Shown here piece after piece: positions 12,296 through 24,478 of a stretch of DNA of 64,000 bases. The stretch is from Siphonodentalium dalli (Eukaryota > Mollusca > Scaphopoda > Gadilida > Siphonodentaliidae). The notes beneath the pieces are model-generated. The model worked only from the letters and a program-made list of their open reading frames with translations, was not told where the DNA came from and did no database searches. A program made the position numbers and the translations under genes. The stretch's first letter is position 1, and each line of letters starts with the position of its first letter. The stretch covers positions 173,820,556-173,884,555 of the forward strand of contig CP136067.1 in NCBI GenBank assembly GCA_032622095.1. Reading direction: 5' to 3'.

Positions 12296-12403
12296 TAACA
12301 TATAAACATATTTAAAAGTATTACAATATGCCTTGTCGATTACAGTCACTTGGAAGCTATATTTATTATATATTGCTCATGTTTAATAAGATGTAATTGT
12401 CAA

Positions 12404-13759
12404 TCAATTTCTTAACAAGGCCAAGCAATACCATAGCTTGAGACTTGATTTGGTGAAAAAGTGTACTGCAAATTTCCCATTTCTACTAAAGAAGATGGTA
12501 TATTCTCCAGAAATATGGATAACTGCTTTGCCCCTGTCAACTCGTCCATATACAATGTACATAAAAGCATCTATTCCGAAAGTGTTAATGATATCGTACC
12601 AAATATTATTCCTTGTATTCGATATGGAAGTGCAGTTTATTATGGTATGTTCTATAATGCATTGATATTGCGTATTACATAGTAGACAAAGCCCGTTATC
12701 TTTATATGCGGTGTGAGCGATAAGTCTAGCAATCATAAGAAATGTAAATTTTTCATCTGGATAAAGCCTGCATGTTTGCCACAGTAACGAGGAATTGAGT
12801 TTGGTTTGTGTAAGTCCACATTGTGCCAGATCACTATTTGATTCAATACTCTTTCTCCACTCAAGTGCATTTATAGTGTTAATCTCAGTTTTTACGATAT
12901 TCTTCCAGTATGATTTGGTGGCGGGAAACGTGCTTTCGAGCGTATAGCGTTCTAGGTACTCATATAAGTTATACCTCTTTAGAACTGTAGAAATATCTGC
13001 CATAAAGGATTGTGGGTGAGAAATTCCAAGAATATGACTATGAAGCCGGACTAGGAACACGGATTTAGCGGTCTTATTTGTATTTAGTCTACATAATGTT
13101 GCTAGTAAGCTTAATTTCCTTTTATCAATATAGGATTCAAGCCCACCGCATCCCAGAAGCCCCTGTACGATGCAAGTTCTGGTTTGTTGTGGGAATCCTT
13201 GAATATGTTTTAGGCGAAATCTATGTGCTCTCTCCGTGTATGCATGAGAAACATTATATATATTCCAGAGCAGTTCACTACCGTACAGAGCCTTAGGGAG
13301 GACGATGGACTTGTAGATACTGAAACAACTGTATGGGGTGATACCGCCTGCGTATAATCCTGCATTGGTCAGCGATAGATATGTGCCTTTGAGTTTTGTG
13401 CAAATTTTGTTTGCAAGTTTTGAGTTAAAGCTGAATTTCTCAATAGGGATTCCCAAGTGTGTTCCAGATTCGACTTCATGTATTACACTGTTGCCAAATT
13501 GCCACGACCTCTGTGATTTAATGAATTCACGTTGCGTTTCGTTAAAAACAATGATGAATGTCTTGGATGAGTTATAAAGGTATCTCCATTTCAAGCTATT
13601 TTCTAGACAAATATTATACAAAGTACGTAGGCCTGACTCTGAAAGTGATAGAAGTACCATGTCATCCGCCTGTACTGGCGAAGTGCACTTTATATCATGC
13701 ATGTGGAGGCCACATAAAGAATTTTCCAACTCGTATATGAGGTCGTCCACATACATCAT
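12404..13759 (-). pseudogene. reverse transcriptase C-terminal half, element A
   Basis: A 451-codon frame begins just before the RT active site: SPVQADDMVLLSLSESGLRT is motif C with ADD in place of the usual YADD or FADD. It is followed by thumb-like sequence and the block LPKALYGSELLWNIYNVSHA. Near the C-terminus CLLCNTQYQCIIEHTIINC is a Cys/His cluster (C-x2-C...H-x4-C), a usual end module of these polymerases. The fingers and first catalytic Asp lie upstream in another frame (13760-14405), so this is a broken copy. The start given is only the first in-frame methionine after the frame break. Confidence 0.8.
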
Positions 13760-14405
13760 ATAAAATAGAGGTGAGAGGATAGGGCCTTGTCTAGCTCCTT
13801 GAAAGAATCGATGCCAAACCAGTCTGAGAAAGTATTTCTATACCGTACGCAACATTCGATACCCGTCAGCAGTGCTTTGAAAGTGTGCCATATAATACCA
13901 CTGAATCCTCTTTTATGCAGTTTGTACAAAAGACCATTTAACCAGACGGAATCAAACGCTTTTGTGACGTCTAGAAAACAGGCGAATAATTTACTGTGCG
14001 TCTCTTTAGTGTAGGAAATGCACTCCTGTAATAAGTTGCCATACAGCTTACTCCGATCTGAAAACCATGTTGGAGCGGGTTGATGGCTATATTGTTTGGC
14101 GTGTATGATTGCAAGCGCATGAGTATCACTTTTTCATATAGTTTATATAAAGCAGGCATGATTGTAATTGGTCTGTAGCTGTCAAATGCTTGTTTTGACT
14201 TTTTACCGCCTTTATATAGAGATATAATCACTCCTTTCTTGGCATTGTTAGGAACATATGCAAATTCTAACATCTTACTGAAAAGGTGGCACAATTTACA
14301 AACTATGCATGGTGCTCTATAAACAATGTGTTCATTTGTTATCGAGTCATGTCCCGCTGCTTTATTCATGTTGAATTTAAGTATAATATCGGTCAACTCT
14401 GATTT
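13760..14405 (-). pseudogene. reverse transcriptase fingers and palm, element A
   Basis: From 14396 to 13971 the minus strand encodes the RT fingers: NKAAGHDSITNEHI, KKGVIISLYKGGKK and YRPITIMPALYKLYEKV are the conserved early RT blocks. Below 13971 the reading moves to another frame, which contains the region with the first catalytic Asp (KAFDSVWLNGLL) before joining the ADD-containing frame near 13760. The upstream edge at 14405 is the insertion point of the 5.24-kb transposon; coding resumes at 19663 with a one-base frame difference. Confidence 0.75.
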
Positions 14406-17230
14406 ACTCTAGTAGCTCATGGTGGTTTTGTATGCACTTGTATGTCCAGAGCAAAACTCTTCATGAATCCACTAATTGAAGGTACACGAACAATATTTGG
14501 TTGGTAACACATTTCCCATTGACGGCGAAATGGGTCAAATGGCCACGCCCCTTTTTGCGCGAAGTACTACCATCCGTCGTGACTATATCTCCAGAACCGT
14601 TGGACATAGGGGGTCGTGTGACCACTCAAAATGTGCGGAATGGCCACATTATGGGGGGTCAATAATACATTTTCATATCCAAAAGTCAATGGTTTTTAAG
14701 ATAATTGCCAAAAACCAAAAAAAAATAAAAAAAAATTTGAGGGCCTGAACCCCAATTTTGGGTTCAGCACTTTTATCTCAAAGCTGAGCCCCCAATTAGA
14801 ATTTTATTTATCTATATCCATCGGTGCCACATATAGGTATAATTTCTGTACCATTATCGGATGGGATTGACCTTCAGGGAGCTTTTGACCATGAAAATCC
14901 ACATTATGGGGGGTCAGTAATACATTTCCATATCCAAAAGTCAATGTTTTTAAAGATAATTGCCAAAAACCGATTTCAGCATGTAATGCACCACAAGTAT
15001 ACAATACCACAAGGACACTTTTTAAAAGAACTATCCACATTCTCTGATCAACTTAAGAGCACAATTGACAACACACAATGGGATTAGCTGGAAATTGCTG
15101 CTGATGATGTGTTGACCCCGACACACAACATGAGCTCTTCCCGACTGAACATGCCTTGGAAACTGGTGTGCTTTACCAAAAATCAGGTAACAATTGTGCT
15201 CTAATCAACAGAAATGTACAGATTGAACAAAACAGGTTTTCAAAATTTGTTATCAACATTTAACAGCCGATCTGATTTAAGTGACCAAGCTATGAAAAAT
15301 GCTAAACACTTTTACTAAATGGAATGACCAGCTGTTTGCTTCATGCAGCAGCCACATGTTGCGATCTTAAAATGGGTATTGCATCTGGGCATAGTAAAAA
15401 CATGTTGTAATCAGATGAGAGATGACCATATATACCAGTATATATTTCAGAAGTAATCAATTCTTCCAAAAGGACACCTCATCTCACAAAAAGTTTTAGG
15501 AAATGATGGAATCATCACTATTCAATCAATAGTAGAATGAGCCTTTGTTGGTCCCACATTAGTTTTCATTGGCCATGATAGTTTCAGGTTGGAGCAGATG
15601 AGGGTCTATAATTTCACTAACATAATTCTTCATAATAGCTAATAGCCCTCATAACTTACCATGTTAAAGATATTTTCATTTTCAATACCACCCCAGGTTA
15701 AGTGGTCCTGCTTATTTTATATTTTGCTGATGGGTACTGCTGGATTGCTATGATCGATGTTTTTAGGTCACGGCGATTCTGTTAAGAAATAGTACCATCA
15801 TTTTTACCTAAAGTTGGTTCTTTTTGCATTGTTTGGCTAATCCGAGCAATTTGTGCAAAAGTCAGTGTCTGTGTGAAACATTCAAGAACATATATACTTC
15901 AAAATATTTAATGTGTACGCTGATGTTTGGTAAACAACAGGAATAGTCATCTCAATTATGGCCAGTTTGTAAAAACCAGCACCCATTATTAAAATATTTC
16001 ACAATATACATGTTTTTTAATGTACACTACACATAGTGGCTTATCCTTGATTTGTTCAGATCGCTTTGCTCTACCTGACTATCATACCAAATTTATTAGC
16101 ATCACCACTAAACTTGGGATGAATACTGCCAAATGAATATATTGTGATAAATAGGGTAATGGAAAAATAATGGTTGAGACTTTTCTAAATATAATTCTAG
16201 TAAAACCTACACAATACCGTCTTGGTCTGATAAGACTCAGAGTCATGTTTATTTAGGAGTATAGACATGAAGTCCACCAGTCTCATGAAAATTAAATGGG
16301 CTCTACACTAGTAACATCTGGGCTCCTGGGACCCATTAATATTGACAAATGCAACACATGTAGTTACTGCATGTACATCACACACATAAGGCGACTGACA
16401 CACATACACGTACCTGCAGGGTTCACAATATTTGACATGTAAAGTATATATATATATCTCCTGTGCCTATAACATCAAACCGAACGGTTAACAGTACTTT
16501 TACTGACATTTTTGGAGTGGCACATATACATACATAAAAAAATAAAAGTCAATTTAAAGGGACGAAATGAAAAATAAATTTGTGCAACTATAATTGAGAT
16601 CTATATTGCATTACAACATCCACAAATCTACAAAATCTACAACATCCACAAATCTACAAAATCTACAAAAACATCTGACTATCATAGTCATTGGTAATGT
16701 GATAATTTTTCCTTGATAAGTTGAAACATGAGTGAGGCTTGCATAGCATGCATGGCTACCTGCAGAATGTAGATTTGTATATATTTATATCTGCATATCA
16801 ACTGATGCTTGTATTTTTCTTCTAACTCACTCTGAGCTCACAACGCAACAGGATTGCATTCGGAATTTCAAGCCCATAAAGCTAGACACTTTAGAATCAA
16901 GCTTGCCAAATAAATTTCCATGAACCTCACATGAACTCACTCAGTTGAACACAAGGAACGATTGTCAAGTTGGAAAATATTCTGTATGTATGGAAGCCCT
17001 ATATTTTTAATGTGTGGATTTATCATAACTGGACTAAAGCCCTTATAAAATAATCTGAAGGATACTGGATATCACACCAATAATCAATAGACATGTATTT
17101 GTTAGTTTTGAACAGGACAATATATTTTAATATTACTGCAACTGCATCTTTCTTATGACTTATTTTCTTACAAACTCCCAAATTTGAACCAGAAACAATT
17201 TAGGGCAAATATACATCTACGTGTACATTT

Positions 17231-17377
17231 AAGAAATAAATACACGGTGTAGAGGTGTGTATGGTCAAGTTGTACCACAAAAAACTGATTGTAGGACGAC
17301 GCGTAGCGGAGTCCTACAATCAGTTTTTTGTGGTACAACTTGACCATACACACCGATACACCGTGTATTTATTTCTT
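17231..17377. repeat. 147-bp near-perfect hairpin
   Basis: AAGAAATAAATACACGGTGT at 17231 is mirrored by ACACCGTGTATTTATTTCTT ending at 17377. The arms continue inward through TTGTACCACAAAAAACTGAT and GTAGGAC to a loop around GACGCGTAGCGGA, with about one mismatch. It has the size and symmetry of a foldback MITE. A shorter related hairpin (GTGGTACAAT ... ATTGTACCAC) lies at 18475-18507. No coding sequence. Confidence 0.8.
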
Positions 17378-18121
17378 TTGTAATACGACTGAAAGTTTAT
17401 GGTCACAATTCGACTGAATAGTCAACGAAATACTGCGCTTTTTCGGTCTCAGGTGAGAAAACATTTCGTGGTGTAATTCGTATTGGGCGTACTCGATTTC
17501 TTTGCATGGAGTACTCCGATAATCTTGTCTTGTTATGAAATTCCCCCGTTGACTTTTCGAGGCACCTCTTCTAGAAAATAATCGTTGTGATTGGCTAAAA
17601 AACGATGTGTTTTCAGCGGCGCCCGTGCCTTTCATTTAAATTGTACAGGAAATACGATTGCGGTCATTTCTGTGTTGAACGTTGTTGGGACAACATGAAT
17701 ATGATCATCGACTATGGACCATTTTCCTTACACAAAGCGATCTAAATGATCTAGTTTACTAAACTAATCTTATCCCCCTTCTGTACTGGTGAACAAACGC
17801 TTTCATTTTCAACTTGATTCCTAAATATCGAATATGATCGAGATTCGAATCGACGAATGCACAGCCCGGCCCCATGGATTTATTTTGTCATTTAATATAC
17901 TTATTAAGTAACTTTCTTTGGTCGTAACATATATCAATTTATCACATAATTTGGCCATAAAAGCAGTTTCATAATTATCGGTAATAGACACGTTTAATAT
18001 CAGCGCGTGCGATGACGTCACGTCGTTCTTCAGATAACTTGCGATCGCTGTAGTGTATGATTGTTGTTTTCGATGAATATTTCGCATTGCTTCGGGTTTA
18101 TTTGATCATGTGATAAAAGGT

Positions 18122-18262
18122 ATCTCACACTCGTCCTATTTTATACGTAATTTATCAACCTCGTCCACTAAATTCTATTTGAGCCTCGGTAAACCTCGGC
18201 TCAAATCGAATTTAGTGAACTCGGTTGATAAATTCCGTATAAAATAGGAACTCATGTGAGAT
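18122..18262. repeat. 141-bp hairpin, foldback MITE candidate
   Basis: ATCTCACACTCGTCCTATTT at 18122 is mirrored by AAATAGGAACTCATGTGAGAT ending at 18262; the arms meet at TGAGCCTCGGTAAACCTCGGCTCA. One arm's core (CCTCGTCCACTAAATTC, then GAGCCTCG) also occurs at 7620-7652 in the 4.55-kb transposon, so it belongs to a dispersed family. Confidence 0.75.
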
Positions 18263-19662
18263 CCTCTATATGCCATAACATCATTTGGACCATATTCATT
18301 GGCAACCAAACTGGTTTCAAGCGACAAATCGCTAGAAAATTCGCAACATTGTCAAGATGTAGCAAAATTCAAAGGGTTACGGGTGCGGGTGTACTCCGTT
18401 GATGCCCCGTTTGCGCGGAGTTAGAAAAGACGGGAAAAGTCGCGTGCGGCGATCTGAATGAACCGATTTTTTTCGTGGTACAATCGGAAAAAGTAGAATT
18501 GTACCACAAAACTGGAACGAGATAGCCATGGTAACTCGGGCCACTGGCCAATCAGAACATGGCTTTTAAGCATAGTTAGGCAGGGTCGTATTACAAATAC
18601 ATATATCAGGATATAAATATAGGCGATCATGCCAGACTAGCCATTATTTGTTCTAAAATAATGTACGTGTTAGGGAAATTGTAGAACCTTTATACAAAAT
18701 GGTGATGCAGCCAATCAAAATTGATGTGGGACTGATAAAGACGCAACCTGCTCGACTACCGAATCATACTGATTGATCAAATTGTAGTAACTCAACATCA
18801 CTAAACCTGCTTGTGAGCTGAGTATAATTCAATTCAACATTAGAATACCATAAAAACACCCTGTTCTCCCATAAGTTTAAAGAAAATAACACATTGAACT
18901 CATTTACATGTATATTGCTGATGTGATACATGTATATGTCATTCCATTTATAACCATTTTGGCAACCATCTCACATCAAAGGCCATGAAATCTAGATAAC
19001 AAAAGATGAACTACATTCAAATTATATCACCAGGTAACCTTTTTGTAGGAGTTTTAGGTTACTGATCAAATACCCTGTAATTGATGATTTCCTCAACATC
19101 TTTGTTATTGGGAAACTGTCTGTTTTTCATTCTACGACCAATATATTCCATCCAAAAACCTTATTTTCAGGGTCAAGAGCTCCCTGAAGGTCAATCCCAT
19201 CCGATAATGGTACAGAAAATATCAGAAATGATACCTATATGTGGCACCGATGGATATTGGTCAATAAAATTCTAATTGGTGGCTCAACTTTGAGATAAAA
19301 GTGCTGAATCGCAAAATGGGGGTTCAGGCCCTCAAAAATGGATTTTTTTTTGGTTTTTGGCAATTATCTTAAAAACCATTGACTTTTGGATATGAAAATG
19401 TATTACTGGCCCCCCATAATGTGGCCATTCCGCACATTTTGAGTGGTCACACGACCCCCTATGTCCAACAGTTCTGGAGATATAGTCACGACGGATGGTA
19501 GTACTTCGCGCAAAAAGGGGCGTGGCCATTTGACCCATTTTGCCGTCAATGGGAAATGTGTTACCAACCAAATATTGTTTGTGTACCTTCAATTAGTGGA
19601 TTCATGAAGAGTTTTGCTCTGGACATACAAGTGCATACAAAACCACCATGAGCTACTCTAGT

Positions 19663-20022
19663 AATTCACTGACTGGACAGCAGAGAATTTTATCAAGGTC
19701 GGTATATTTGTCTTTTTTAATAGACGATACATATGAATTAACCGATTTAAGATGATTAGCGTCAAACTGCTCATTTTGTAGTGGTATGAATAGGTTTCCA
19801 TAGTATGATGCCCATGCATTATATATAGACTGGTTAGTACGGAGAGTTTCACCGTTGTGCACGAAATGTGACGGCGATAGCGTGTTACGTTCTCTGCGTT
19901 TGTAATTGACCAATCGATAGAATGTATTCTAATCTATTTCTGCGCATGCACTTGTCGATTTCGGCATCACGGTCCCGCATAAATTGTTCTGAAATTTTGC
20001 GATGTGTACGTCGAAAAGAGCG
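19663..20022 (-). pseudogene. linker before the reverse transcriptase, element A (5' remainder)
   Basis: Minus-strand frame 19913-19653 plus preceding sequence to 20022. It contains NYKRRERNTLSPSHFVHNGE and ASYYGNLFIPLQNEQFDAN, the helical linker with WxxYYxxLF-like spacing that precedes RT in non-LTR ORF2 proteins. It ends at VSELLE exactly at the transposon target site and continues at 14405 (SKSELTDIILKFNMNKA). It stops at its 5' side where the flanking direct repeat starts. Confidence 0.7.
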
Positions 20023-20171
20023 TCTGTTCGTCCTAGGCTTTGATGTGTGGATTCCTCGGCTCGAATCGGGTATTTTTTGCTTCCGGGACCGGATGGGTAG
20101 TGGGCAGGGGGCGTCTGTTCGGTTTGAGTACCTTTAATGAATATTGTCCATATACAGGTGTGAGAAAAAAT
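20023..20171 (+). repeat. right copy of a direct repeat of about 150 bp flanking retrotransposon A
   Basis: About 95% identical to 11783-11935 and in the same orientation. It starts at the 5' truncation point of element A and ends GTGTGAGAAAAAATTT, after which the two loci differ. This is the expected position of the second target-site copy. Confidence 0.7.
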
Positions 20172-20340
20172 TTGATATAGTGTCAACCATTTGACGGGCG
20201 TTTTGTCGTGGAGAACGGTATGGCGTTTTGTCGTGGAGAACGGTATGGTGTCGGGATTGGGGCGGGGGCATGCACATGGGATCCATCTGTATCGTGGCTA
20301 ACTGCGTGTGAGGTGTGATCTCGGTGGTTCGGCCTGTGGT
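20172..20340. other. short non-coding stretch with a 25-bp duplication
   Basis: GGCGTTTTGTCGTGGAGAAC occurs twice in tandem at about 20197 and 20222. No gene is seen. Confidence 0.5.
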
Positions 20341-20749
20341 GGTTTGATAAGTTTATTATGCCTTAGCTGCAAATCAATACAGAACATAAGTGCATTAGTA
20401 CATGAACAAAACATATTTACAGATATATAATACAAATATATATATACAAGCAGTGACCCCCGATTAGCCTATATTATATTATTTGTTTTGTTTATTTGTT
20501 TGTTTGTTTGGTTTGTTTTGGCCACGCTCATTCGCCTTTTGTTGTGTCACATAAAATGCCGTCCGATTTACTCAATTTTGTCAAGCTGGGTTTTCCCCTT
20601 TATATGAAGCTGTATCATGTATATTTGGCATCGATTGTGTGTATTACTGTGACATGGGGTAATTTCTTAGCGATAACTTTAGAAAAATATATACTTTCTT
20701 AAGGAGGCTCATATTTTCCACTGTTACTAGTCCACAAAATGTTGCAAGG

Positions 20750-21883
20750 TTAATTAGGGGACTCCCAGTAGTACGTAGGTATATATTTAGCCCTCAGAGT
20801 TTGAAATAATTCTTTACAAATTAACACATGGTGGTATTCATCCCCTAGTCCTTCCCTACATGCCCTGCATATTCTTTTCTCTTTAACTTGGTCATGCCAT
20901 CGTCCTGACTCTATAGATAGTCTGTGGTTAGCTGTTCTAATCTTAACAAGATACTCAGATAATGTTCGCGGTAACTCAGTGAGGTATTTACTAAAATTCA
21001 ACTTTGGTTTAATTTGTCGATATAGTAAACCCCGAGATGAATTCCCTATTTCAATTCGCCAACTGTCTTCAAACTGTTCAATCAAAACTGTTTTAACTTT
21101 CCTGATTTCCGATTTCGACAAGGGTGTTTGTGCGGTGAATGTTTCACTTAAACCACTTTCATTCATTATACATCTAATATTTTCTATCCATCTTATCTTT
21201 CCCGAGAATGAATCTGTGTCACTGCATGAGAACACAAGTTTATATATGTCTTTCGCTAATATAGACCCCTCTTGTGAAACTAACTTAGACCAATAAGAAA
21301 TATTTCTGCATTTAATAGCAATATTCATCGGGTATCTCCCTAACTCACCATAAACCATATAACTTGGCGTGCTTGATTTCATTCCCAGTAGTATTTTACA
21401 GAATTTCAAGTGAACATATTCTATGTCTTTGATTAGTTCGAATCCCCAGACTTCGCTCCCATATAACAAAATTGGAGCGATTTTATGTTCGAAGAGTATC
21501 AGCGTGATATCAATTGGGAGGTCTAATTTTCTAGTCTTATCAAAAAGGCAGTACATGGCTTTTATGGCAACCTCTTTATTTCTGTTTATGGCTCTACAGA
21601 ACCGACCATTAAAAAAGAACTTCACTCCAAGATAATTAAATTCCTTGACGGTTTCAAGGAAATTTTCATTGAAGGAGAATTTTGGTGGATTTTTTGGGAA
21701 TTGTTTGCAGAATATAGTAACTTTAGTTTTATTAATATTGACATATAATTTCCATGCTTCTGAATAATCTTCAAATGCCCGGAGTGCGCGTGTTATATCT
21801 CCTTCATTTTCTGTGAGAATTACAGAATCATCGGCGTATAGCAAGCATAATAATTTTACATAGCACCCTATGTTTTTTAACAT
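20750..21883 (-). pseudogene. reverse transcriptase palm/thumb and C-terminus, element B
   Basis: A 377-codon frame opens at the RT active site (KLLCLLYADDSVILTENEGD) and continues through motif D/E-like sequence (KLYVNINKTKVTIF, VKEFNYLGVKFFFNG). It includes APILLYGSEVWGFE and GELGRYPMNIAIK, characteristic post-RT blocks. The C-terminus has RICRACREGLGDEYHHVLIC, a C-x2-C...H-x4-C cluster. The polymerase would copy the element's RNA at a nicked target site. Earlier palm motifs are in another frame, so the ORF is broken. Confidence 0.85.
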
Positions 21884-21891
21884 AATTTCAT

Positions 21892-23190
21892 CTAAATGTT
21901 AAGGCTATTTATTGCACAATCTTCTAAGAATTTCTGAAGGTCGTTGATATACAACGAAAACAAAAATGGTGACATTAATTCACATTGAAACAAGCCAATA
22001 TTGCTCGTGAAATAGTTCGACTTTATATCACTTTCCTTGACACAGGATTTTATTTTACTATAAATATTTTCAATGTCTCTGAATATCTTCCCATTAAGAT
22101 CATTTTGTAACATTTTGTATCCAAAGTGCATCCCTCCATACCGTGTCAAACGCTTTGCGAAAGTCAACAAATGTACAATATAATTTCTTTCCGCTCGCAA
22201 AATAAATATCTATGATATTTTTCAATATAAAAATAGTGTCAATTGTGGAATGTTTCTTCCTGAATCCTATTTGATTGTTGTCTATTGTGGTGTTTTTTCA
22301 GCATATATTGTTAATCGGGTATTTAAAATTGATGTGAAAACTTTAGCTAGACAACTTAGTAATGTTATTGCTCTGTAAGATTCTGGATTTCCCGGATCTC
22401 CAGTTTTCTTATAAAGCGGTTTTATCATACCAATTGCCCAGTCTTCTTGGAATATCACAGAGTCCAATATTATGTTAAATAATCTGCAATAAATATTGAT
22501 AAAAATATTGGTAGAACATTTTATATATTCGTTTCTAACTAGATCTATCCCTGGGCTTTTGTCGTTTTTCAGTCTATTTATCGCAGACTCCACCTCGTCC
22601 TCCGAAATCGGCGAATTAAGTTCGGACGAGAAATCCCTCTCATAAATGTCGGAAATTTGCTCATTGAGATTTATCCCTTCGCCTTCATTGAGAGATTTAA
22701 AATGTTCATAAAAAGAATTTATATCTACTTTGCATATTAGTTTCTCTGCATGATTGTGAGTCCCAGAAAGACATTTAAGTCTTCGCCAAAATTGTTTGCT
22801 AGAAGAGCGACATAGTGACTTCAGCTCGTCAACTGTTTGTAGCCGTTCTCCTTTTATTTTTCGATCCATTGTCTTTCTATACTCTAAACTTATATCTTTC
22901 AGATTTTTCTTATTCTCTTGGGACCTGACTGTTTTATAGTTTAGTTTAGCATCGTTAAATTGTTTACGTTTCTGTCTACACTCAGAATCAAACCAAGACT
23001 TACAGTATCTCCTTCGATCCCCATCCCTCTGCTGCTCAGTCGTGATTATATTTTTAACACCAACTATGGAGCATGCAGAGTCCACTAACATATCTGCTAT
23101 CATTTTACAAATCGTATTAACATTTTGCTCACTTTGAGGAGCTGATGCCAAATCTTTTAGATTTTGTTCGATTATATTCAATTTGGCCAA
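21892..23190 (-). pseudogene. linker, RT fingers and palm, element B
   Basis: A 302-codon frame (22282-23190) carries a basic linker and RT fingers: NDKSPGIDLVRNEYIKC and KKTGDPGNPESYRAITLLSC are diagnostic. After a frame break near 22250, frame 21892-22200 covers the palm, with a degraded version of the region around the first catalytic Asp and LFSLYINDLQKFLED. FQCELMSPFLFSLYIND replaces the usual KQGDxLSPxLF, another sign of decay. It continues into 20750-21883 after another break near 21890. Confidence 0.8.
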
Positions 23191-24478
23191 TCTATATTAT
23201 CGGAATACTGATTTGATTTTTCCGGGGCCCATCTTTTCGGTTTTGATCGGCCTGTTTGATGCATATCTACATATTCGTTTTGGTCGGCTGTTGCTATGTC
23301 TGCCATATTTGGTGGGCCATCATCAAAACATATTTCCAAATGAATTGGAGCATGTATATCTGAGAATAATGGGGAAAATTGCAAAACATCAAAGCTTTTT
23401 ATCAGCGATAGTGATTTCCCGTTCCCCAACACGTAATATATGAGTGACTTTTCATTACTAGTTAATTTTCCTATTCTCTTATCCTGGTCATATCTACCAT
23501 TCAATATATAAAGGTTAGTAAATTTACACATAGCTATTAGTTTATACCCATAACTATTTGGTTTGCTGTGTCTTGCGAGGCTCGCTTTGGAATAAATTCC
23601 CTTTCATAACATTGTGCATCAATAATGTAATCAATCAACGAATCGTCGTTTGTGAACCACTGTGCTATATCATCGATATCTTTATGGATATCAAATATAT
23701 CGTTCAGATCTTTTGTTCGAGAATTAAAATCTCCGGCCAATATAATTACATCATTATCATTTTTTAATTTTTGCATATCTCGTATTAATCCCATGGCCCA
23801 ATCATCGTCACAGTACCTGGTGCTCGAAGGCGGGATATATACAGACCCTACCCAAATGGCACAATCGCTATCCGCAGACTTAACGCGTACCCATACCACA
23901 TTATTACTTTTGCCTTCTGCCACAACAACGCGATCAACGCGCTCGCTCTTCACTCCAATTAATATTCCTCCACATCGTTTACCCGATCCTATACTTTTAC
24001 CAATTGACGCCACTATTTTGTACCCTGGAACTGATATTGTATCTTCTTTAAAAGCTTTTGTCTCAGAGAAACATATAATTTCGTACTGTCGCAAAAGTTG
24101 AATGAATTCCGGATAATTTAGTCTCCGCTCTAATCCGCATACATTAAGGGATAATAATTTAAAACTTCCATTGTGTTTTTCTGCAAAACTAGTACGAGTT
24201 TTGTGTGTATGTTCATGAGGCTCAGAGGTATATATATCGTCGCAAAATATATCCCTTTTCTTCGACGTAACTACTCTGGTGGTCATATGATCTAGCGATT
24301 CGTTATTGTTAACAATGTTCAGATTTAAATGACGTAATTCTGAGAGTTGTTCTACAGACACCGATTCGCGGTTCTCGTAAATAATAAAACATTCTTTGGG
24401 CAAGTTGTGAGTCAGAACCGAAGGGTTGTAGAAATAGCTTCCTGCAAGTGGGTTAGAATTTAATAATTGCTTTTCCAC
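23178..24478 (-). pseudogene. AP-type endonuclease domain, element B
   Basis: Frame 24478-23537 contains FKLLSLNVCGLERRLNY, ICFSETKAFKED, GKRCGGILIGVK, SVYIPPSS and VIILAGDFNSRTKDLND, the successive catalytic blocks (Asn, Glu, Tyr, Asp/Asn) of endonuclease/exonuclease/phosphatase-fold retrotransposon nucleases. After a one-base frame change near 23535, frame 23531-23178 supplies YILNGRYDQD, SLIYYVL and SDIHAPIHLE, the final D-x-H region. The enzyme nicks the genomic target to prime reverse transcription. The final motif is intact but cannot be translated in frame with the first part. Confidence 0.85.

Larger units (their letters stand above)
14414..19654. mobile_element. 5.24-kb DNA transposon with about 480-bp TIRs, inserted in element A
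   Basis: The ends AGCTCATGGTGGTTTTGTAT (14414) and ATACAAAACCACCATGAGCT (to 19654) are inverted copies. The inverted similarity runs inward about 480 bp (14414-14890 against 19185-19654), including GGTCAAATGGCCACGCCCCT and ATCCATCGGTGCCACATATA. The bases ACTCTAGT flank both ends (14406-14413 and 19655-19662) and are single-copy target in the split RT frame. The near-palindromic site also permits readings of 6 or 10 bp. The interior (15000-19150) is AT-rich without a transposase. An 8-bp duplication would suit hAT, Merlin or P, but the terminal bases do not decide it. Part of the TIR is repeated again at about 14895-14985. Confidence 0.8.
11936..20022 (-). mobile_element. non-LTR retrotransposon A, 5'-truncated and split by a DNA transposon
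   Basis: The minus-strand element has its AT-repeat 3' tail at 11936-11950, a 3' region to 12403, reverse transcriptase coding at 12404-14405, and continued coding at 19663-20022 beyond the inserted transposon 14414-19654. The 5' end stops abruptly at the right copy of the flanking direct repeat, so the endonuclease half is absent. There are several frame breaks. The C-terminal region (YGSELLWN, then a Cys/His cluster) is of a type I associate with lophotrochozoan and other marine invertebrate elements; I do not assign a clade with confidence. Confidence 0.75.

Noticed and set aside
12010-12315. Plus-strand open frames in the CT-rich tract
   Set aside because: Composition comes from a polypyrimidine run in the 3' region of retrotransposon A; no domain is seen.
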